A stretch of DNA of 64,000 bases from Styela clava (GCF_964204865.1 NC_135263.1:2854501-2918500); one strand, 5' to 3'; shown: positions 48,109-59,641, numbered from the stretch's first letter. Numbers and translations: made by a program. Notes: generated by a model from the letters alone, not told the origin.

Positions 48109-48894
48109 CTAAAATGTATATACATAATAAACGTGATGCTATTTTTTTGTAATACTACATCAATGTCATTGAAATGCCAGATGTTGTATTTTACGTAAGT
48201 TAAGTATTTTGACCTACACTGTTAAAAATTTTGGTAGCTTTAACAAGGAAATGGCAGTTAAAAATACATTTCACTTCCCTGTTTTTGTGACGCCGTAAAA
48301 TATACTGGGAATTCCTGAAAAAACGATGGGATTTCACTGTACGTCATCTCTTTTGCTTTTCTACTGGCTACTGTATTCTCTCGTTTTTAAACAAACCAAT
48401 CACAGACGCTTATTTTCTCGCGCCAAAACGTATGCGGCAAGCGATAAAGAGACTGACTGTCACGAACCACGATCCGCCATTGACCAAGAAGGCGGGTTCT
48501 TCCGTTTTAATGAGGAAGTTGATCAATGTAGGAGGTTTGAGTTATACTGATGGGTAGGCGGCGATACCAGTATGTTACCGAACTTTGTGATAGCTATATA
48601 ATGTCAGAAAGGTAATGTGTCTTATAGGCCTACATGTGAATGCTTTGAAATGGATTTACATTGTTCATTAACAACTTGTCAGAAATCTTTTCAAACTTCT
48701 AGCATGATTTCCAAGCATGTCAATTAGAGTAGACTATAGGAAATCAGTAAAAGATGCTGTTATTGCAAGAGATACTCTATGATGAAAGCATTACACGGAG
48801 CACAGACGTGATATCAATAGTCTACGGTAACAATTTGCCGATTGCAGACGTTCAGACAGGGTGGCCCTTCATATTTGAGAGTGGATTTCTAGAC
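48109..48894. other. 5' flank of the lectin-like gene
   Basis: No upstream exon with a signal peptide found. At 48219 the phrase tacactgttaaaaatttt resembles, in reverse complement, aaaatttgtaacagtgta at 52664-52681, a possible terminal inverted repeat pair or two solitary MITE ends. Confidence 0.4.
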
Positions 48895-49952
48895 CAGCGG
48901 TTCCCAAACTTCCTAACCTGGCGGACCGGTAAAATTAGATTAAGTGTACTCGCGGACCGGCAAAATATTAAAATGGCCGGAACAGAAAAGAATAACATAT
49001 ATTTGCGTAATATAATGCAATGTCGGGCACCCAATATGCGTAAGAAAGGCACGCATAAAATATCTCACATTAAAAACAGGTACATGCCAAATCATGTACA
49101 AACACAATTAACTCCTGTGAGTATAAGATTACAAACGAGGCCTCAAAAAAGTTTTTGCAACGCGTAGCTCTGCAGAGGCGTGCAGCCGTTTTTTTTTGCT
49201 TCGTTTTAATTGAATCTAGTGATGAAAATGTTTTTTCGCATAACGCATTAACTGGCTGAAAAAACGGACAACAGTTTGATTACTCGACGATGGGTATTCG
49301 CTATCAAGAGATATCTAAAACTGTGATAACTAATTCTTTTTTAATCTGGACTGTAAAGTAAAATCGCCGTTTTAATCAAGTCTTTTCTCATTCATTGGGT
49401 TCATCATATTAATCCCTCTGCAGTTGATCGACGCCTCAAACGAAATGAATTTGCATTACAATGACAAAGTCGTCGGTAACTTGGCAACAGGCTTAAAATC
49501 CTACTGTGTCTGGAAAACCACCTGTGGGGTCGCAACAAGTTCATATCCTTCTGGAATATTATTATGTTCTTGACTGTTTTCTGGTTTAAAACAGGAGATA
49601 TGCATTACGTTTTATATGGGTGTTTCATATTAATCAGGAAAAGCACGCAGAACAGAAAAAGCACGCGTGCCGATTTTGAGGATTCTTAATTTTGCGAGAT
49701 TTGATGGAGCGCATTCGAGATGAATCGGAGGCGAAAAGTGTGAATGCTCGGCGCCAAGATGTGGCGTAAGACGGCGTCAAGATGTCGCGAAAAACGTCGC
49801 AATATGACGACGGAAGAGAATTGCGTAATGAGCCAACGCAAATTTGTCTACGGTAAAGCGATTGAGACGGCATAAAAACATCAAAACAACCAAATTTCTC
49901 GCGGACCGGCAAAAAATCTTCACGGACCGGCACCGGCGGTTGGGAACCACTG
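48895..49952. mobile_element. hAT element with perfect 8-bp TSD
   Basis: The left end CAGCGGTTCCCAAACTTCC and right end GGTTGGGAACCACTG are inverted, with ttctagac exactly at 48887-48894 and 49953-49960. gcggaccgg repeats lie at both ends. 1058 bp with no transposase: non-autonomous. Confidence 0.9.
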
Positions 49953-49960
49953 TTCTAGAC

Positions 49961-50400
49961 GAACACTTCACCTACACGGCAGGGCAGAATGAGTTGCTCA
50001 ATAACCTGGACGAAAAATCGATCAATGTATGCAGCGCAGGTGAGTGTTACCAATAATGCATGTCTACGTAGTGGATTACAGAGAGAAGTGCTTTTACCAT
50101 ATGTGGTCATAATAAACAAAAAATCAAGTGAGACACTCACAAAGCATATAACTTCGATATTATGTTTCTTAAATCTCTAATATTACCATTAATAATCTTG
50201 CCAATTGTGCTAGCATCGGCCAAATTTGAGCAATGATGAATAAGACCTGTTTTTAAATATTTCTCTCACGTGCTCGTCCGCAAGTAGAATTATGATTTCT
50301 CATGTTATACACTCGAGACTCATTTCCTGCTGTTCACACTGTTGTTCTCCTGTTCTTAAGCATCTTATCTTGATGTTTGTCATTAGCACTGCGTTGTAAG
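49961..50400. other. No gene recognised
   Basis: Short frames here have no splice support or recognisable product. Confidence 0.4.
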
Positions 50401-50795
50401 TAGGGCTGGGCATTTTCGAATACCTGATGATTTCAGAATCGAATCGAATATTTTTTTAGAATCGAATCTCGAATACTTAAGAGATATAAAATTGTATGTA
50501 ACTTCTATATTATATTAGGTCTTCCAAGCATATAAATTACTAAAAACATAGAATACATCACTCAGGCAGATTACTGAGCGTTCACACACAATAAAAAAAA
50601 CGTTTCCATCAATAACACACTACAGAAAAGAGTTATATGTCACAATTGCGTTGAAAAAAATATGGCTTCAGTAAAAAAAATTGGGGAATTTACCTCGACT
50701 ATTGTCGAAAGAAAAAAACAAGATGGCGGCGATTCGAAATTTTGGTTTGAACCGATTCGAATTATTTACTATTCGATTCGAAATGCCCAGCCCTA
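50401..50795. mobile_element. MITE with TAGGGCTGGGCA ends
   Basis: The left tagggctgggcattttcgaa and right ttcgaaatgcccagcccta are inverted; tcgaat-rich arms follow. The flanks gttgtaag and gttgtccc share GTTGT, a partly decayed TSD. Same terminal family as 32496-34332, but only 395 bp and non-coding. Confidence 0.8.
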
Positions 50796-51529
50796 GTTGT
50801 CCCTCCAAATATGTAGGTTTTGGGTTTGAGCTAAGTACACTTTCCTTTTTACAGGGGGTTCTCTGACATTCTAATATTCTTACTATGTGTCTATTGAGAG
50901 GATAATATTGGCAACAGTGGAGAATTTTTTAATGGAATAACGTCTGTATTCATGGCATATTTTTGCCTTTGGTGTACCCAAAGAAGACTGCTTCTATTCT
51001 TGAGTTCATTCAAAGGTAGGTTGAAACAACTTCTATCGAGCATTTTATGACAACTTAATGGTAGTAGTCTGAGTAAATATATTTTTTTGCATACAACTAC
51101 TCTGATTCTAACTTGACTGCTGTCCAGGATTATTAGTTGTGCTCAATAGAAAGCATTATATTAGAACTTTATATGTAGTTAAAAAACAGACGAGATGTGC
51201 GTGTTTCTCTGACTTTGTATTTGGCATCACATAATGGGGTTGTCAACACCTGCCTGAATATTGGCTGGCACTTGCTAATTGTGCATATATGTTTGCTTAG
51301 GATTTATGACCTCTTTCCTTTCATATATTTCGGTAAGCGGGCAGTAACACTGAAGAAAAGAAAATTCGACATGAGATCAACCCGAAGGTTGCTGAAGAAA
51401 ATATGCGACCTCTAGAATATGCGAACTCACTATATATAATTTTAAATACACTGTGTAACGAGAAAAATCAGTTTTTTACCTAGTTTTCCTGTTAGCTTAC
51501 ATTGAGGAAATCACATTTTTTCTTTTTAA
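50796..51529. other. No gene recognised
   Basis: AT-rich spacer without supported features. Confidence 0.4.
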
Positions 51530-52005
51530 AGTTTGATTTTGAATTTTTCTAGATTTTCAACTATAGTCCAAGTAGATTTCACATTTAAGTCCTCATATGC
51601 AGTCACCCATCCTTCGCTCATAGTACTGTCATTGGAAAAGGACGTTAACGTATTCTGAATTTGTGAACGTCCATTATCAATGGCGGTACAATGAGCGAGA
51701 AATAGGTGACTATGTATATTAGTACCTAAATCGACTTGTTGGAAATCTAGTAGTAAAAAACATCTTTTTTTGATTAATTTTCAGTCTTTTAGCTTGCCAA
51801 AACGTTATTCAACATATTTTGGTGTTAAATTATTCAAGATATTTTAATTAGAATGCAAGGAATACGGCTCTGAAATATCAAAACACTAGAAAATCGCTCC
51901 AGACTATATTGAAATGAAAATTTTTGGCTGTTTTTGGTGAAATTTCTCACGAAAACCTGATTTGGGGAAATCCACTAATTTTCAAAATCAAACTTGAATA
52001 ATATA
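51530..52005. repeat. Imperfect foldback, about 475 bp
   Basis: aaagtttgattttgaa near 51527-51543 pairs with ttcaaaatcaaactt near 51982-51997. Closer in, the region around 51540-51615 (ctagattttcaac ... gcagtcacc) pairs with 51695-51750 (ggtgact ... ggaaatctag). The centre (51605-51700) pairs again (ttcgctcatagtac with gtacaatgagcga). The two arms together resemble a decayed foldback MITE. No TSD identified. Confidence 0.6.
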
Positions 52006-52329
52006 ATGTACTGTTCCTCAGATTTAGACCGTAACCAATTGGAAGCCAAAAACAATATATTTTTTGGGGGATGGGCGGCAAATATTAGGATTTCTAGCTT
52101 GAGTTTATGGTCGTATTTGGAAATAGTCTTTTAAGTCTTGGCGCATGCTGAGAAATTTGTTATTTCGATGTGATGGAAAATATGCCTAAAAATCACCTAA
52201 AAACATATTGAAAGTTTTGGGGGCGTTACCACATCCGCTGTCTGGGCCTGTGATTTTTATGTCCATTTTTTTGGTGATTCGTTTTTGAGAATAAACTTCT
52301 CTAAGTTTGTTTTAGTTAATCTTTCTTAA

Positions 52330-52685
52330 GATTGGGTGTTAATTAGAGAATACACGGAATTCCAAGTTTGAATTGCTGCCACGGAATTCCCTGTAACTGC
52401 ATATACAAGGAAATTCTATCACGTATTTTACACGAACATTCATGTCAAGTATACATGTAAGTCGTGTACTTTCTACATGGAAAAGCAGGTCGGTTTCACT
52501 TGGAATTAAGGTGAAATCAACTCGGAAAGTCAGATAAATATTATCGGGAATTCCCTGCAATTTGGGCTGTGAAAACGGGATTGTCCTGTAATTTTTACAA
52601 GGCAAATTGAGTAATTTTAAGCGGAAAATACCGTAAAAATTGCTGCCATGGAATACCATGTAAAAATTTGTAACAGTGTATGTAG
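52330..52685. repeat. Repeat-rich stretch with possible TIR
   Basis: The phrase gctgccacggaattccctgt near 52375 recurs in related forms at 52550 and 52640 (ggaattccctg, gctgccatggaatacc). The right edge ggtaacagtgta-like phrase (aaaatttgtaacagtgta, to 52681) is the reverse complement of the sequence at 48219. A mobile-element end is likely; its left boundary is unresolved. Confidence 0.4.
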
Positions 52686-52910
52686 ACTAGTTTATACTAA
52701 GGGTGAGAGTTTTCTTTCCCGGTTCACTTAAGTTCTCAGCGTGACGTCAGTTGCCATTTCTGTGACGCTTTTGTTCATAATTTGACCGTGTCTGACTCAG
52801 TTATCTTCTCGATCTATATGTTTGGTTCCGAGAGAGGTTTCCCGAGGCCATAATTTTATAGAGTACCGGTTTTATATGCACTGTTTGTACTGCCATCTAT
52901 TTACTTTGGG

Positions 52911-53035
52911 TTGGATTTGAATACATGTGGTAGGTTTCTAATCTCATTGTTAGATTCTTGTGCATCAATTTCACTTAAACAGGCCAAATAAGATCTTTAA
53001 ATTAGCACCCTAAATAACATATTGTCTGTATTATC
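52911..53035. repeat. Interspersed repeat, relative at 62939-63065
   Basis: ttggatttgaatacatg..., tttctaat, aaacaggc and gtattatcattacaa occur in the same order in both places. About 125 bp, diverged. Type unknown. Confidence 0.6.
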
Positions 53036-53419
53036 ATTACAACTACAAGTAAAAAAAAATAAATAATAGACAAAAGTGACTGTGATGCTTGTTTTGTCCC
53101 ACACGAAAAACACATAAAATCGATTTATTTATTGCTCCTATTCATTTATTAGTGAGCAGTAGACGACCACACAAGTAAGCTTATTTCAAGACAATATCAA
53201 CCTTCATTTAATGACATATTTGAAAAGAAATTTCGAAATTGGTACTATTTATATATTCATTATAAATTATTTGGCGATTTAAAAATCATATACAAAATCG
53301 ATAGCGCAAATGCTGCACCTTTAAAAAGTAGGTTTACTTTGAGAAAAATTATAGGATTTCAACACAAAATATGGACACATAGCCTACTACTAGATAATTG
53401 GAAAGCGGTTTGCTAAAAG

Positions 53420-53618
53420 CTACATTTAAAACAGCATGCTACATATATATAGAAAATAGCCACATACATATGTGGAACAGCGTGACGCTAGTAATTGGGT
53501 TACATACTAATCAAATACGTGAAAATGGTTATAGATAGTCTACACATAAAACAGAATGATATATACATATAAAAAGAAGCTACATACATATGAAACAATG
53601 TGGCATCAGTAATTAACG
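53420..53618. repeat. Two-copy tandem repeat, period about 118 bp
   Basis: Copy one (53420-53505) and copy two (53538-53618) share ctacat/ctacac, aaaacag, tacatatata, ccacatacatatg or ctacatacatatg and gtgacgctagtaatt or gtggcatcagtaatt. It lies just upstream of the LINE 5' region and may be host sequence or part of the LINE promoter. Confidence 0.65.
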
Positions 53619-54237
53619 CGCGGCGCAAATTAACTCCACGTTGCGAAACTGCAAAGCAAAAGCGATTTGTCTAAGCTAGAATTATCGATAACTGGCGGGT
53701 GGACTGAAGATTTCATTGGCAGGTATGGATCTCTAATGTGAATAAAACAGCGGATAATAACGCAATCGCATTGAAATTGTCGTTTTTATCAAAAAGTAAG
53801 GAATGTTCCTTTAACTGCAAAAAAGGCATAGTGGCTATTTCATCCACGGAAAAAGTTTTGTAAAACACGAATCAATCTGAGGGGTTTTACTTGTTGCTAT
53901 TACAAATTAAAAATATGAGAGTTTCGAATCGACTGGATTTTTCCCTGCGATATTAAATGGTAGCGGTATAAGATGCTGTGAATCAAATATTTTCGGTATA
54001 TCTGTAAGATATATTAACTGATGTAATTTATCTGTCTGTATGTGTTATTTTATAGGTCAGCACACAAAGTCGTTATTTAAATGCGCAATCTCTCCCGTCC
54101 GTTAATTGTCCGCTACACGCGTGTCTGAGCGCTTCCTCCACCCCCTCCCCCACTTGCATTGTCTTCCTCGTCGCCACATAGACACAGACACAGTCCTTTC
54201 AAAAGTACTTGGGAACCACGAACCCAAGTGACGATGA

Positions 54238-55749
54238 ATGAGGCACCAAATCTTCCGCCCCGGGCAGCACGTAGAGTTCGCATTATTTGAGACCTATATT
54301 ATGAATTCCTATTCTACAGCTGTGAAACATGGAGTGGCGGAAAAAGTTCCGATTGCTCGAGATAAGAGAAAAGCTGTCAACATGGCCATACCCAGACCTC
54401 ATTGTTTACAAATGAAGTTCGAAAGAAATCATCCGGATGTGTTGGAAAAGGGACTGCGAGCGACAGCGAAAAATATTGTACTAAAAGGCGTTACAACTAA
54501 GCAAATCGTTAGTATAGCAGTAAGACCGTACCATACAGTCGATGTCACATGCCGCACTAGAGCAGAGATACTAACACTGGATAAATACCTGAAACAGCAA
54601 AATATAGCTGGATTTAAATGGTTTTTATACGTTGAAGAAAATACAACAGTGAATATATCATGGATTCCAGGGCATATTAAAAAACAGCAACTTCGTTCTA
54701 CATTGTTAGAATTTGTAAAAGAGTTGGATTCTGACATCCAGGAAGCAAAGGATGAAGATGGCATTTTAAATGGATGGATGTATGTATCAGTGCCTACAAA
54801 CCAAATTCAGCAACATCCCATACCAAGTTTCATCTATGTAGAAGGGTGCATGATATCTGTTAAATATCGCGGGCAGCAACAAACATGTATGAAGTGTAAT
54901 GAAGTTGGACACTTTAAATTCGAATGCCCAAAGCAAAATAGATTTATAAACCCTTTGAAAAAGCAAGACAGATTCACCGACAAACAAACATTGATAAGAA
55001 TAAATGATAAAACACAAAGTGAAGGATTGACCACTGATTACAATGATGAAAATGCAGTCAAGCGTGACCACCATAACAATGCTGATAACAGTACTCCAAG
55101 TGTTTTCACTTTAGCAGATTTTATGCCAACTACAGACGAACCTAATTCAAATGATGACAAAAGTGCTGGGTCGAACGATCGTGACTTGGAGACTTCAAAT
55201 ACACCAATGGAGGTCAATGAACAATCTGGAGTTAAAAGATGTAGATCGCCTGATCAGAAAAAACATTTGGCAAATATTAGGCCAAGACTGGATAGCGTAA
55301 ACGACATTGATATACCAAAATGTATTGTATGCGAAGACCAACTTGAAATAATGGACGACAACGCTAAAGAAGCTATCTGCTACAACTGTGAAATCAGGTA
55401 TGAGATTATTAAGCAATGCTGTACTGAAAACGGATACTTTGCTGCAAGTGAAGAGCAAATCAAAAATAGAAATGTGAAATGCAATGTCTGTAACACAGCT
55501 ATGCCACTTACACCTTGTTGTAATGGTATTGGTGAAATATTGGAAAATGATGTTGCTAGGTGTACCACTTGTGAAAATTTATTTCTGAAGTGTTGTTGCT
55601 CTGCTTTGAACACCCTACCAGTGGAGAATGGTTTCGATAAATGCCATAGCGTAGGCTGTGGTAGCTACATAATGCATTGTCCTTGTGGTAGCGTTTCGTA
55701 TACCGATGAATCTTTAGAATGCAGATGTGGAAATACTCTAAATGGCTGA
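54238..55749 (+). CDS. ORF1: LINE ORF1 protein with CCHC knuckle and zinc-ribbon-like tail
   Basis: 503 residues if translation begins at the first ATG; later methionines at 22 and 49 are possible starts. Residues 50-215 look like an alpha/beta nucleic-acid-binding region, with an RRM-like pattern (QIVSIAVRPYHTVDVTCR, FIYVEGCMISVKY). A canonical zinc knuckle follows: C217-x2-C220-x4-H225-x4-C230. A polar, acidic, probably disordered linker covers about 240-355. The C-terminal 140 residues hold paired cysteines: C362/C365 with C381/C384, C415/C418 with C442/C445, and C469/C474, C481/C483, C495/C497. This resembles tandem zinc ribbons. By family, ORF1 binds the element RNA into a ribonucleoprotein. 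The tail is not part of the standard L1 or Tx1 ORF1 plan I know. Its stop overlaps the ORF2 start (ATGGCTGA), suggesting coupled translation or reinitiation. Confidence 0.88.
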   Translation: MRHQIFRPGQHVEFALFETYIMNSYSTAVKHGVAEKVPIARDKRKAVNMAIPRPHCLQMKFERNHPDVLEKGLRATAKNIVLKGVTTKQIVSIAVRPYHTVDVTCRTRAEILTLDKYLKQQNIAGFKWFLYVEENTTVNISWIPGHIKKQQLRSTLLEFVKELDSDIQEAKDEDGILNGWMYVSVPTNQIQQHPIPSFIYVEGCMISVKYRGQQQTCMKCNEVGHFKFECPKQNRFINPLKKQDRFTDKQTLIRINDKTQSEGLTTDYNDENAVKRDHHNNADNSTPSVFTLADFMPTTDEPNSNDDKSAGSNDRDLETSNTPMEVNEQSGVKRCRSPDQKKHLANIRPRLDSVNDIDIPKCIVCEDQLEIMDDNAKEAICYNCEIRYEIIKQCCTENGYFAASEEQIKNRNVKCNVCNTAMPLTPCCNGIGEILENDVARCTTCENLFLKCCCSALNTLPVENGFDKCHSVGCGSYIMHCPCGSVSYTDESLECRCGNTLNG

Positions 55750-58700
55750 TATTAAATTGAAAATAGCCTCTTTAAATACAGGAGGTATACGAGAATATTC
55801 AAAAAGACGAGAAATTTTTTTGTTATTGAAGAAGAAGGGATTTAATCTTGTCTTCCTACAAGAAACACATAGCAAACAGAATGACGAGAAACAATGGCTG
55901 AGAGAATGGGGTGGTTCTGGAATTTTTTGTAATTACTCGACCAATTCAAGAGGTTTGTGTATTCTATTCGGAAACAATATTTCATTCTCACTGCACACTC
56001 AACATAATGATCCTCAAGGAAGATTTCTCGTGGCCGACATAACTATCGGTGTTGAAAGACTTATTCTGGCAAATATGTATGGACCAAATAACGATAATCC
56101 TAATTGTTTTTTGGAACTACTTCATACTCTTGAGAGCCAACAGAGCCAGCAATTCATAGTTGGAGGTGACTTCAATGTAGTCCTTGACAGTAAAATGGAT
56201 AAAGTGGGCGGCCGAATAAACCATAAAAATAATAAATCAGGACAGATGTTGCATAATATTATGGAAGAACTGAATTTACAAGATTCCTTTAGAGTAATAA
56301 ATCCAAGCAAGAAAGCATACTCCCATTTTCATAAACAATCAAAAACTGCCACCCGAATTGATATGGTGCTAATTTCTCAACATTTATTGCAATATCAGTG
56401 CAAAGCCGATATTATACCTTGTGTTTTGTCTGACCATTCTATAGCATCGTTAATGATTGATATCAATCCTGTCCCCAGAGGTACCGGATACTGGAAGCTG
56501 AACACTTCCTTGTTAAATGATGAGAAATATGTTACTCAAATTAGACAAGTAATCCAAAATACCATAATGGACCACAGCATGGAATACGTTGATCCAAATT
56601 TTATGTGGGATACAATGAAATTAATAATTCGTGGGGAATCAATAGCCTATGCAAGTAGGAGAAAAAAGCTGTGTGAAAAAAAGATGAAAGATCTTGAAAT
56701 ATTAATATCTTCGCTAGAAACCAAGTATGCCAGTCACCAATCTGATGACAATATGCAACAACTGGAAATTGCAAAGCAGTCTCTAAATGAATTGTTGAAG
56801 CAAAAAACTCGTGGCTACCTGATTAGAAGTAAAATTAAATGGGCTGAAGAAGGGGAACATAATACAAAATATTTTTTCGGTCTTGAAAAGAGGCATAAAC
56901 AAAGGACATCTATTGCACAACTGTATGAAAATGATAGAATAATCTCAGATCAAGAACAAATATTGAAATGTATCAAATTATTTTATACAGAATTATACTC
57001 GGAAACATCATCACATTATGTTGATATAGAAGAAATATTGCAAGGGATCGATATACCACACATGGAACCTGAAGTTTCAGACCTATGTCCTGGTGTTATC
57101 ACAGAAGGTGCTTGTTTCGAGGCTTTGAAATCCATGAAATCTGACAAAACACCCGGGCTTGATGGTCTTCCAGCAGAGTTTTATAAGGTGTTTTGGAAGG
57201 ATATCAAACATCTTTTGATGGCTAGCTACAATCATTCATTTTGTAAAGGGACTTTAAGCAAAACACAGAAAAGAGGATTAATAACTCTTCTTCCTAAGAA
57301 AGGACAAACTGAACATTGTATAAGCAATTATCGCCCAATAACTTTATTAAACGTGGACTATAAAATACTGAGCAAAACATTAACAAACCAAATGAGTAAT
57401 GTAATCAACGAAATTGTTGATCTTGATCAAACTGGATTTATTAAGGGGAGGAATATAGGGGATAATATTCGACTGATTTGTGATGTGATTGACATAACCG
57501 TTGCTGAATCATTGCCTGGGGCTTTAATTTTCCTTGATATACAAAAAGCATATGATAGTGTGAAATGGGATTTCTTGTTCAAAATTCTTCATATATTTGG
57601 ATTTGATCTTAAATTCATAAAATGGGTTAAAATCCTTTACAATGATATACAGTGTTGTGTTACAAACAATGGTCATATTTCAAATGATTTTGTAGTCCAT
57701 AGAGGCCTAAGGCAAGGTGATTCTTTCAGTTGTCTTACATTTTTACTGGTAATTGAAATTTTTGCAAACATGGTCAGGCAAAACCCAAAAATTGAACCCA
57801 TAAAATGGAGGGATATTTCTATAAAAATTTCTATGCTTGCTGATGATGTGACAGTAATGACCAATGGATCAAAATCTAGTATTGATGCCCTTTTTCAAAC
57901 TTCAAACATTTTTGGGATTATATCTGGGTGCAAAATTAATATAGCAAAATGTCAAGCAATGTATATTGGCACTAAGATTGGAACCTCCCCGATTAGTAGT
58001 GAATATGGTCTGAATTGGAACGATGAAATTAAAATATTGGGTGTTATTCTGTCAAACAAAATGGAGGGTATATACAGCAAAAATTTTCCTCAAATATTAG
58101 ATAAAGTCAAAAAGCTACTTCAGGTGTGGAAAACAAGAAATTTGACGTTTTTGGGAAGGGTTTGCATTATTAAGTCTCTCATTCTACCCCAGATATTATA
58201 CCATGCAACTGTTTTACCAATCGATGTTCCTGAAAGTTTTTTGACTGAATTGAATAGAAATATATATGTTTTTATATGGGGTTCAACTTGGGAGCGGATC
58301 AAACGAAATACATTGATTGGCCCCAAAGAAAAGGGAGGTGTTGATATGATAGATATAAAAAATTTTATTGTTGCCCAAAAAATTAAATTCATTCAAACAC
58401 TCTTGAATGAGGAAGTTAATCCAGTGTGGAAATTGATTGAGATGGAAGTGCTTAGCCAATACTGTTTTCAAGCATTGCTTGAAGGAAAATTGAGCTCAAA
58501 TTCATATGTTCTGAAGCATTTACCTTTAACATCCATACGAAATGTATTTAAAAACTGGTATTTCTGTAAAAATGTGCTTTTTGATTGGAAAATGTCAAAT
58601 TTTGATCAACCTATATGGTACAACAAAAGTATTTCTTATGCCAGAAAACAATTTTTTATAAAGTCTTGGTATGATCATGGTATAAAAGCTGTAAGACATT

Positions 58701-59527
58701 TAGCAAATGTGGGTAATTTGTTTACTTATAGAGAGTTGACTGAAAAATATGGCATGCAATATAGTGATGAAGAGTATGTGAATTATTATCGCATCACTGG
58801 AGTTCTACCCGATTATTGGTTATGCAATATTGGAAACTGTGTTGATTTTAGTGTAATAAGTGACACTGAAGAGAATGTATGTCATTTTATTTCTGAAACA
58901 TTCGAATCAGGAAAAGTAAATAAAAGCATCTATAAAAAGTTGAACCTTATCAAATTTATATCCCCTGATAAATCAAGAAAAAAATGGACAGATCTTTTGT
59001 ATTTAGAGAGTGATTTTAATTGGAATAAATTGTATATGGATATCTTTTATTGTACTATTGAAACTAAATTGCAATCTTTTCATGTAAAGCTATTTCATGG
59101 TGCCATAGTACTAAACGATAGATTGTATAAATTTAAACTTGTTTCATCAGAGTTATGTGATTTCTGTCATTCGAATGTTGAAACTACTGACCATTTCTTC
59201 TATGATTGTATAGTTGTCCAACAGTTTTGGGAATTTCTGAACATGTGGATATATTCAAAAACAGGGATTAATTTTAACTTTTCAAAGAAAGATTGCATGT
59301 TGGGATATGTTTGCCAATTCTATAACAAATTGTGTAATTGTATACTTCTTACTGCCCGGTTTTATCTATATCGTTGTAAGATACAGAAAAAGAAACCACT
59401 GTTCTATGTTTTTACCTCATATCTTCATGAAGTGAGGGAAATTGAGCGGTTCATTGCACATAAAAATGGCAAAATAAAGAAACATTATCAAAAATGGAAA
59501 ATTTTAGGATATACACACAATAATTGA
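55742..59527 (+). CDS. ORF2: LINE ORF2: AP-type endonuclease and reverse transcriptase
   Basis: 1261 residues starting at an ATG inside the ORF1 stop context. The N-terminal APE endonuclease has its usual residues: SLNTGG near 10, E41 in FLQETH, D143/N145 in GGDFNV, R/D in TRIDMV near 213 and D231/H232 in LSDH. A helical linker spans about 300-440. The reverse transcriptase covers about 470-760: KTPGLDGLPAEFYK, NYRPITLLNVDYK, DQTGFIKGR, D599 in FLDIQKAYDS, GLRQGDSFSC, and D701/D702 in LADDV. A C-terminal zinc motif C1139-x2-C1142-x8-H1151-x4-C1156 matches the zf-RVT type. No RNase H. By family it nicks target DNA and primes cDNA synthesis there. All catalytic residues are present with no stop or frameshift, so activity is plausible but unproven. 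Confidence 0.95.
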   Translation: MADIKLKIASLNTGGIREYSKRREIFLLLKKKGFNLVFLQETHSKQNDEKQWLREWGGSGIFCNYSTNSRGLCILFGNNISFSLHTQHNDPQGRFLVADITIGVERLILANMYGPNNDNPNCFLELLHTLESQQSQQFIVGGDFNVVLDSKMDKVGGRINHKNNKSGQMLHNIMEELNLQDSFRVINPSKKAYSHFHKQSKTATRIDMVLISQHLLQYQCKADIIPCVLSDHSIASLMIDINPVPRGTGYWKLNTSLLNDEKYVTQIRQVIQNTIMDHSMEYVDPNFMWDTMKLIIRGESIAYASRRKKLCEKKMKDLEILISSLETKYASHQSDDNMQQLEIAKQSLNELLKQKTRGYLIRSKIKWAEEGEHNTKYFFGLEKRHKQRTSIAQLYENDRIISDQEQILKCIKLFYTELYSETSSHYVDIEEILQGIDIPHMEPEVSDLCPGVITEGACFEALKSMKSDKTPGLDGLPAEFYKVFWKDIKHLLMASYNHSFCKGTLSKTQKRGLITLLPKKGQTEHCISNYRPITLLNVDYKILSKTLTNQMSNVINEIVDLDQTGFIKGRNIGDNIRLICDVIDITVAESLPGALIFLDIQKAYDSVKWDFLFKILHIFGFDLKFIKWVKILYNDIQCCVTNNGHISNDFVVHRGLRQGDSFSCLTFLLVIEIFANMVRQNPKIEPIKWRDISIKISMLADDVTVMTNGSKSSIDALFQTSNIFGIISGCKINIAKCQAMYIGTKIGTSPISSEYGLNWNDEIKILGVILSNKMEGIYSKNFPQILDKVKKLLQVWKTRNLTFLGRVCIIKSLILPQILYHATVLPIDVPESFLTELNRNIYVFIWGSTWERIKRNTLIGPKEKGGVDMIDIKNFIVAQKIKFIQTLLNEEVNPVWKLIEMEVLSQYCFQALLEGKLSSNSYVLKHLPLTSIRNVFKNWYFCKNVLFDWKMSNFDQPIWYNKSISYARKQFFIKSWYDHGIKAVRHLANVGNLFTYRELTEKYGMQYSDEEYVNYYRITGVLPDYWLCNIGNCVDFSVISDTEENVCHFISETFESGKVNKSIYKKLNLIKFISPDKSRKKWTDLLYLESDFNWNKLYMDIFYCTIETKLQSFHVKLFHGAIVLNDRLYKFKLVSSELCDFCHSNVETTDHFFYDCIVVQQFWEFLNMWIYSKTGINFNFSKKDCMLGYVCQFYNKLCNCILLTARFYLYRCKIQKKKPLFYVFTSYLHEVREIERFIAHKNGKIKKHYQKWKILGYTHNN

Positions 59528-59638
59528 TTATTTTTATATGATGAATTGTGATTATGTAGTTTCTATGAATATTGATTAATAATGCTGTAGATATTGTAGA
59601 TGTATCGATTAACTGTGTTTTATATAATAATAAATATA

Positions 59639-59641
<3 letters not shown>

